Part shown: positions 5,547-9,274 of the stretch, piece after piece
Numbering within the stretch: the stretch's first letter is position 1
Layout of the letters: each line of letters begins with the position of its first letter
NCBI GenBank assembly: GCA_003222375.1
Contig: QHVX01000072.1
Span: 9,569-18,842 of the forward strand
Length of the DNA: 9,274 nucleotides
Origin: Acidobacteriota bacterium
Lineage (GTDB): Bacteria > Acidobacteriota > Thermoanaerobaculia > Gp7-AA8
Direction: 5' to 3'
The notes under the pieces: model-generated
The model's input: only the letters and a program-made list of their open reading frames with translations
Databases searched by the model: none
Told to the model about the DNA's origin: nothing
Position numbers and translations under genes: made by a program

Positions 5547-6044
5547 ATGTCCGAAGTAGATCCCGCGGTCGCGCGCGCCATCCAAGCCCTCAGCGTGCGA
5601 TGCGAAGTGCTCGAATGCAATCCGGAATGGGCGGACACTGACGTTTTCTGCGCGAACTACAACATTCCGCGCGATCACGCTGCCAACGCCATCCTGATCG
5701 CATCGAAGACCGAACCAAAGCAGTATTCAGTATGCCTCGTGCTCGCGACGACGAAGATCGACGTCAACCACGCCGTGAGCAAATTGATGGGCATCAAACG
5801 GCTGTCGTTCGCATCGGCGGAAGAGACGAAAGCGGTTACGGGACAGGCGATCGGCGGCGTGACGGTGTTCGGGCTCCCGGATGCGATTCCGCTCTACATC
5901 GACAATCGCATCATGGAGAACGACTACGTCATCGTCGGCGGCGGCAATCGGTCGACGAAAATCAAGCTTGCGCCGGCCGACTTGCGTAAAATCCCGCAGG
6001 CCAAAACAGCCGATATCGCCATCGAAAGAGGAGGACCATCGTGA
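5547..6044 (+). CDS. YbaK/EbsC-family aminoacyl-tRNA deacylase-like protein lacking the usual catalytic lysine
   Basis: A 165-residue cytoplasmic protein of the YbaK/ProXp (prolyl-tRNA-synthetase INS-type) fold, whose members hydrolyse mischarged tRNAs in trans. The family pattern is clear: YSVCLVLATTKIDVNHAVSKLMGIKRLSFASAEE at 60-93, the glycine loop TGQAIGGVTVFGLPD at 98-112 (Val where most have Pro in GGVxPFG), LYIDNRIMENDYVIVGGGNRSTKIKLAP at 116-143. In well-studied members an essential Lys precedes the first core strand; here the aligned segment AANAILIASK has Asn47 at that point. I recall a similar Asn in an actinobacterial subgroup, so this may be a subfamily with another specificity rather than a dead enzyme. 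ATG at 5547 has no ribosome site; TAAACT at 5536-5541 could be a -10 box of a leaderless transcript. It overlaps the next gene by GTGA. Confidence 0.85.
   Translation: MSEVDPAVARAIQALSVRCEVLECNPEWADTDVFCANYNIPRDHAANAILIASKTEPKQYSVCLVLATTKIDVNHAVSKLMGIKRLSFASAEETKAVTGQAIGGVTVFGLPDAIPLYIDNRIMENDYVIVGGGNRSTKIKLAPADLRKIPQAKTADIAIERGGPS
6029..6034 (+). promoter_or_regulatory. Strong ribosome binding site deciding the GTG start at 6041
   Basis: AGGAGG lies six bases before the GTG. It is the only consensus Shine-Dalgarno sequence seen in the window and supports the GTG start even though that codon overlaps the stop of the YbaK-like gene. Confidence 0.8.
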
Positions 6045-6559
6045 AGCTCATCGTCGTGCCTGCTGCTTTGCTCATCGCTACAACGGCATTCGCTCAAACG
6101 GGGACCGATCAACTCAAGACTTTGTCGGGATTCGTGGGTACCTGGAAGTGCACGGGAAAATCATTCGCGTCGGAGATGGGGCCGGAGCACGCCACGACCG
6201 CGATCGTGACCGGCAAATGGATTCTCAATGCCAGATGGTTGGAAATCCGATACACCGAGGACAAGAACAGCAAGAATCCGAATCCGTTCGCAGTCGTCGC
6301 TTATTGGGGATGGGATGAGGGAAAGAAAAAGCTGGTGGCGGGCGTCGTCGACAACATGGGTGGATACGCGACCCAGGAATCGTCAGGATGGAACGGCGAC
6401 GAGCTCGTTTTTGAAGGGCCGTCGCACATGGGATCGATGACGATGAACGGCCGCGACACCTTCACGCGCAAAGGCGACAACGAGCTGACCCACGCGTTCT
6501 TCGCGCCTGACAACGCCGGCGGCTGGAAGAAGCTGGACGAGGAGACCTGTAAGAAATAG
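6041..6559 (+). CDS. Secreted DUF1579/lipocalin-like protein of unknown function
   Basis: A 172-residue exported protein. Residues 1-18 form a signal peptide (MKLIVVPAALLIATTAFA) with an A-F-A cleavage site before QTG. The mature part begins LKTLSGFVGTWKCTGK, the 'small beta-barrel' opening of DUF1579-like proteins, followed by alternating strands: GKWILNARWLEIRYTE, NPFAVVAYWGWDEGKKKLVAGVVDNMGG, DELVFEGPSHMGSMTMNGRDTFTRKGDNELTHAFF. Only two cysteines, C37 and C170, are present, so a disulfide closing the barrel is possible after export. Relatives are common in soil bacteria and have no established function. It shares a transcript with the YbaK-like gene by a 4-bp overlap, but the strong ribosome site suggests higher expression; the pairing makes no obvious functional sense. 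Confidence 0.8.
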   Translation: MKLIVVPAALLIATTAFAQTGTDQLKTLSGFVGTWKCTGKSFASEMGPEHATTAIVTGKWILNARWLEIRYTEDKNSKNPNPFAVVAYWGWDEGKKKLVAGVVDNMGGYATQESSGWNGDELVFEGPSHMGSMTMNGRDTFTRKGDNELTHAFFAPDNAGGWKKLDEETCKK

Positions 6560-6587
6560 TGCCGGGTGCCGCAGTGCCGCGTGCCGG
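6559..6587. repeat. GTGCCGG heptamer repeat between convergent genes
   Basis: Four units, GTGCCG(G/C), occupy 6559-6565, 6566-6572, 6574-6580 and 6581-6587, with one extra A at 6573. The first G is the last base of the upstream TAG stop, so the repeat starts exactly at the gene end. The stop of the minus-strand gene (6596-6598) follows nine bases later. I see no strong hairpin in it. Confidence 0.8.
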
Positions 6588-6595
6588 ATTGACCT

Positions 6596-6928
6596 TCAAC
6601 GCCGTCGCACGACCGCGCCGGTGAGCTTGTCAACGTGGAAACGCCCGAGGACCTCGCGGTCGGGTTTGCAGCGATTGACGACGCTCAGCAGATCGTCGCC
6701 GGCAGTTTGGATCTCGAGACATTCGCGCGGGACGTTGTAGGGATCGTAGGACTGCAGGTAACGGCGCAGCCGCGCGTGCGTATCGATCGTCACATCGGGC
6801 GCCAACGCCGTCACGGTGATTGTTTCCGTGACCGCCACCGGTGGATCGTCGCGATCGTTCGCGTGGATCGCCCAGGCGGTCAACAGAATCGCGGCTGCTG
6901 TGATGATGGTCGCGTAAATTCGGCTCAT
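6596..6928 (-). CDS. Small exported protein of unknown function downstream of ftsY
   Basis: A 110-residue protein starting at ATG 6928 (MSRIYATIITAAAILLTAWAIHA), where an AGG lies six bases upstream. A longer form from GTG at 6979 is open but adds only an arginine-rich leader. Residues 5-23 are a signal peptide or single membrane helix. The rest is polar: ETITVTALAPDVTIDTHARLRRYLQSYDPYNVPRECLEIQTAGDDLLSVVNRCKPDREVLGRFHVDKLTG, with two cysteines that could pair in the periplasm. I recognise no family. It starts 59 bases after the FtsY stop on the same strand and may be on its transcript; convergent with the DUF1579-like gene. Confidence 0.65.
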   Translation of the reverse strand: MSRIYATIITAAAILLTAWAIHANDRDDPPVAVTETITVTALAPDVTIDTHARLRRYLQSYDPYNVPRECLEIQTAGDDLLSVVNRCKPDREVLGRFHVDKLTGAVVRRR

Positions 6929-6986
6929 TCGCATCCTGTGCGCATTACGGCGCACACGCGCGAGTGCTGAAGCCGACACAGTTTTG

Positions 6987-7913
6987 CTACTCGAACAGCG
7001 TGTCGACGTACGCGCTCGGGTCGAACGGAATCAGATCGTCGGCGCTCTCGCCGACTCCGATGAATTTCACCGGGATGTCGAACTGTCGCATGATCGAGAG
7101 GATCACACCGCCCTTCGCGGTTCCATCCAGTTTTGTAACCACCATTCCTGTCACTTTTGCGGCTTCGAGAAACGCTTCCGCCTGACTGACGCCGTTTTGG
7201 CCCGTCGTTCCGTCGATCACCAGCAACGTCTCGTGAGGCGCGCCGGGCAATTCTTTCTCGATCACTCGGCGCACTTTCGAGAGCTCCTGCATCAGATGCG
7301 ATTTGTTGTGCAGGCGGCCGGCGGTGTCGATGAGGACGACGTCGGTGCCGCGCGACTTCGCCGCCGCTACGGCATCGTGAGCAACTGCCCCGGGATCGGA
7401 TCCGGCCTTGTGCTTGACCATCGGAACGCCGACGCGATCGGCCCACATCTGCAGTTGCTCGATGGCGGCCGCTCGAAAAGTATCGGCTGCGCCTAACAGC
7501 ACGCTCTTTCCCTCCGATGTCCACCGCTGCGCGAGCTTTGCGATCGTCGTCGTCTTGCCAGTCCCATTGACGCCCACGACGAGGACCACGAACGGCTTTG
7601 CGCGCGCGACGTCGATCGTCGCCGGCTCGCGCTGCGGAATCAGCGAGCGCGTTTCTTCGCGAAGAACTGCGGTCAGGCGGTCCATGTTGCGGATGTTCTC
7701 GCCGCGAACTCGCTCCTCGAGGCGGTCGACGATGGCGGTGGTCAGCTCCGCGCCGACATCCGCGCCTAACAATCCTTCCTCGAGGCCGTCGATCGCCGCT
7801 CGATCGATCGGCAGATCGGCCGTCATCGACTCCTTGACCTTCTCGATGATCTCGGTGTGAGTCATGAAGAGGCCGCGCTTTAGTTTGGAGAAGAAGGTCT
7901 TTTGGTCTGTCAC
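6987..7913 (-). CDS. ftsY: Signal recognition particle receptor FtsY
   Basis: Membrane-associated SRP GTPase that docks Ffh-ribosome complexes at the translocon for co-translational insertion of membrane proteins. The 308-residue protein has a short N-terminus with an amphipathic FFSKLKRGL (7-15) that resembles the lipid-binding helix, and no acidic A domain as found in E. coli. The four-helix N domain spans about 18-95. The G domain has GVNGTGKT at 114-121, DTFRAAA at 144-150, DTAGR at 196-200, TKLDGTAKGG at 260-269 and GVGE at 286-289, all intact. The GTG start at 7913 overlaps the TGA of the upstream AAA+ gene by four bases without its own ribosome site, so synthesis is probably coupled to that ATPase. 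Confidence 0.97.
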   Translation of the reverse strand: MTDQKTFFSKLKRGLFMTHTEIIEKVKESMTADLPIDRAAIDGLEEGLLGADVGAELTTAIVDRLEERVRGENIRNMDRLTAVLREETRSLIPQREPATIDVARAKPFVVLVVGVNGTGKTTTIAKLAQRWTSEGKSVLLGAADTFRAAAIEQLQMWADRVGVPMVKHKAGSDPGAVAHDAVAAAKSRGTDVVLIDTAGRLHNKSHLMQELSKVRRVIEKELPGAPHETLLVIDGTTGQNGVSQAEAFLEAAKVTGMVVTKLDGTAKGGVILSIMRQFDIPVKFIGVGESADDLIPFDPSAYVDTLFE

Positions 7914-8995
7914 CGTTTCGATGCCGTTCCGCCCTCCCGCCCTGCGATGGCCTGCTTGACCATGTTCTCATCGATGGTCAGCACGCCGCCGTTGGCGGCC
8001 GGGTCGAACTCGATGTTGCGGATCACGCGGCGGAAGGTCTCGCGCAATGCGCGGGCGCCGAGGCGTTTCTGGCGGGCGGCGTCCCAGGCGATGGCAATGA
8101 GCGCGCCGCGCGTGATCTGCAGATCGATGCCGTACCGCTCAAAGTACGCGCGTGAAGTGCGGAAGATCGACTGTTCCGGCTCGACGAAAATCTTGGCGAG
8201 CTCGCGCTCGCCGAGGTCGTCGAGGACGATGATGGACTCGAAGCGCGACACGAACTGCGGCGTCATGCCGTAGCGGAAGAGATCGTCGTATTTGAGGTAG
8301 TCGCGAAGATGAAACGGGATTTCCTCGCGCACTTCGCCCGATGCTGACACGACGACTACCGGCTTCATCGGGGCGACGTCCTGACCGATCGTCGCGCGGC
8401 GCAGAACGCTGTCGTAGAGCTCCTCGAACGCACCGCCGGCGACGAAGAGAATGCCGGACGAGTTGATGCCGTAGGTCTTGCCGTCCGCTTCGAATTCGAC
8501 GTTCTCGTTTTCCATCAGCGTCAGGAGCGCTTCCTGCGCCACGATGCCGCGCACGTTCGGCTCGCCGCGGACATCGGCGCGGATCTTGTCGATTTCATCA
8601 ATGAAGATCATTCCGCGCTCGACCGAGTGACGCAGCACTTCGAACGGCGCGTCGGCTCCGAAGATCTTGCGCGCATTTGCGAACAGCCGCGCCAGCACCG
8701 CCCTCCCGTACCCCTGCCGCTCCTCGGCCAGCACATTGGCGTTGATGCGGATGACATTCGCGTATTCGGCAAGGTCGGCGCGTCCGGCCAGGAACTGCTC
8801 GACCGCGCGCATGAGCGTGGTCTTGCCCGATCCCGAATTGCCGACCAGCAGAATGTTAGGCGCGGGATGGCCGACCAGATGCTTGACCAGCGCGACTGAG
8901 ATCTCGCGGATGGCGTCGTCCTGGCCGACGACCGTCTTGCGCAGCTCGTCGAAGACCTCGCGCGGGCGGAGGGAGAAGGGTTGCATGCGTTGCAT
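7910..8995 (-). CDS. ClpX-like AAA+ ATPase lacking the zinc-binding domain
   Basis: A 361-residue protein related to the HslU/ClpX group of hexameric unfoldases. It begins at the AAA+ core: FDELRKTVVGQDDAIREISVALVKH, Walker A GNSGSGKT at 52-59, a pore-loop-like RQGYGRAV at 93-100, Walker B MIFIDEID at 129-136, sensor-1 region GILFVAGGAFEEL at 181-193, likely arginine finger R251 in TPQFVSRFESI and sensor 2 in GARALR at 313-318. The N-terminal four-cysteine zinc domain of ClpX is absent. The ClpP-docking IGF tripeptide is also not seen: the corresponding segment reads RRATIGQDVAPMKP. ClpP partnership is therefore doubtful and the substrate is unknown. ATG at 8995 overlaps a TACAAT box; Met4 at 8986 would be the start of a leaderless transcript. 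It overlaps ftsY by GTGA. Confidence 0.88.
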   Translation of the reverse strand: MQRMQPFSLRPREVFDELRKTVVGQDDAIREISVALVKHLVGHPAPNILLVGNSGSGKTTLMRAVEQFLAGRADLAEYANVIRINANVLAEERQGYGRAVLARLFANARKIFGADAPFEVLRHSVERGMIFIDEIDKIRADVRGEPNVRGIVAQEALLTLMENENVEFEADGKTYGINSSGILFVAGGAFEELYDSVLRRATIGQDVAPMKPVVVVSASGEVREEIPFHLRDYLKYDDLFRYGMTPQFVSRFESIIVLDDLGERELAKIFVEPEQSIFRTSRAYFERYGIDLQITRGALIAIAWDAARQKRLGARALRETFRRVIRNIEFDPAANGGVLTIDENMVKQAIAGREGGTASKR

Positions 8996-8999
8996 TGTA
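8994..8999 (-). promoter_or_regulatory. TACAAT -10-like box of the ClpX-like/ftsY operon
   Basis: On the minus strand, TACAAT occupies 8999-8994 and ends eight bases before the in-frame ATG at 8986 (MQPFSLRPREVF). It overlaps the upstream ATG at 8995, which would then be untranscribed. No good -35 box is seen at 16-18 bases. The placing repeats that seen at the PilZ and hydrolase genes. Confidence 0.4.
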
Positions 9000-9005
9000 T
9001 CGGCG

Positions 9006-9113
9006 TCAGGCGCTGAGTGGATCGAAGCCCTCGATGGCTCGAAGCGCCTTGGACAGCTTGCGGTCGCCGCTCACCCACCACCGCAGGATATGCGTATCCA
9101 AAGACCGTCTCAC
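9006..9113 (-). pseudogene. Truncated VapC (PIN-domain) toxin remnant
   Basis: A 35-codon minus-strand frame starts at GTG 9113 in a GTGA overlap with the antitoxin stop and reads RRSLDTHILRWWVSGDRKLSKALRAIEGF, then DPLSA and a TGA at 9006-9008. The beginning matches the N-terminus of VapC ribonucleases, L-L-D-T-H-x-L-x-W-W followed by D-x-x-L-S-x-x-x-R, including the first catalytic Asp. A working PIN domain needs about 125-135 residues with three further acidic residues, none of which is present. The ClpX-like start lies only 11 bases beyond the stop, so the rest was lost or replaced. Confidence 0.75.
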
Positions 9114-9274
9114 TGAAAGAGGTCGGCTGGCAACGGCGCGTCGAAGTTACGCGCCACTCGGATGCGACCACGCATCCTTCCCGACTTGCGTGCCACGAGG
9201 TTCGGGCGCCAGGCCACCAGCCGGGCAACCGGTCTGCCGGCGCGGGCAATCACGACGTCCTCGCCGTTGGCAGC
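9110..9274 (-). CDS. Phd/YefM-family antitoxin, C-terminal part, cut by the window edge
   Basis: The frame is open from the window edge and gives 54 residues: AANGEDVVIARAGRPVARLVAWRP, then NLVARKSGRMRGRIRVARNF, then DAPLPADLFQ and TGA. The first part is the GEDVVIxRxGxPVARLV core of the DNA-binding Phd domain. The end, GRIRVARNFDAPLPADLF, is the toxin-binding tail usual for antitoxins paired with VapC. Such proteins neutralise the toxin and repress their own operon. The start and promoter lie outside the window. Its cognate toxin is truncated, so it may now be an orphan. Confidence 0.85.
   Translation of the reverse strand, partial: AANGEDVVIARAGRPVARLVAWRPNLVARKSGRMRGRIRVARNFDAPLPADLFQ

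Noticed and set aside
6925..7971. 348-residue minus-strand frame overlapping ftsY
   Set aside because: A second frame of the same strand; it is full of Arg/Gly/Ser runs and has no family motif, while the ftsY frame has all the GTPase motifs.
8608..9249. 213-residue minus-strand frame across the antitoxin/toxin/ATPase boundary
   Set aside because: It is a shadow frame; the antitoxin, VapC remnant and ATPase are read in other frames with recognisable motifs.

Overview
The window looks like a GC-rich chromosomal fragment from an uncultured, probably soil or sediment, bacterium. An Acidobacteriota-like lineage is my best guess, from the mix of small exported proteins, DUF-type genes and heptamer repeats, but no marker here proves it. 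There is no rRNA, tRNA, CRISPR array or complete mobile element. Most genes are short-spaced housekeeping or signalling genes. Four junctions are GTGA overlaps, where a GTG start overlaps a TGA stop (2575, 6041, 7911 and 9111).

Region 1 (1-2578) is a cyclic-di-GMP locus. A response-regulator-like diguanylate cyclase (727-1770, minus) is divergent from a PilZ-domain protein (1919-2578, plus). The 148-bp gap between them holds a CRP/FNR-type palindrome and a good promoter that would make the PilZ mRNA leaderless. Downstream of the cyclase is the N-terminal half of an NCS2 purine permease. At base 199/200 it runs in frame into a second, identical 199-bp copy of the cyclase GGDEF segment. This is either the edge of a tandem duplication or an assembly chimera. 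A hypothetical protein (2575-3084) is translationally coupled to the PilZ gene.

Region 2 (3071-6600) holds an RsuA/RluB-type pseudouridine synthase (minus), a secreted GHL10 glycoside-hydrolase-like protein with a C-terminal carboxypeptidase-regulatory-like domain, a YbaK-like deacylase with an apparently replaced catalytic lysine, and a secreted DUF1579/lipocalin-like protein. Four different low-complexity repeat patches built on 7-bp units sit at gene ends here: GGACTGA at 3071-3123, TTCTGCC at 3845-3905, CACAGAG at 5471-5535 and GTGCCGG at 6559-6587. One supplies stop codons to two convergent genes and another encodes the whole hydrophobic core of a signal peptide.

Region 3 (6596-9274, all minus) reads from right to left. 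It starts with the C-terminal part of a Phd/YefM-type antitoxin and a 35-codon remnant of its VapC toxin. Next come a ClpX-like AAA+ ATPase without the zinc-binding domain, FtsY (SRP receptor GTPase, overlapping the ATPase by 4 bp) and a small exported protein of unknown function.

I found no complete new defence or mobile system. The strongest points for a second look are the permease/GGDEF duplication junction, the heptamer repeats turned into coding sequence, the ClpX-like/FtsY coupling, the decayed toxin beside an intact antitoxin C-terminus, and the recurrent TACAAT box 8-9 bases before start codons.
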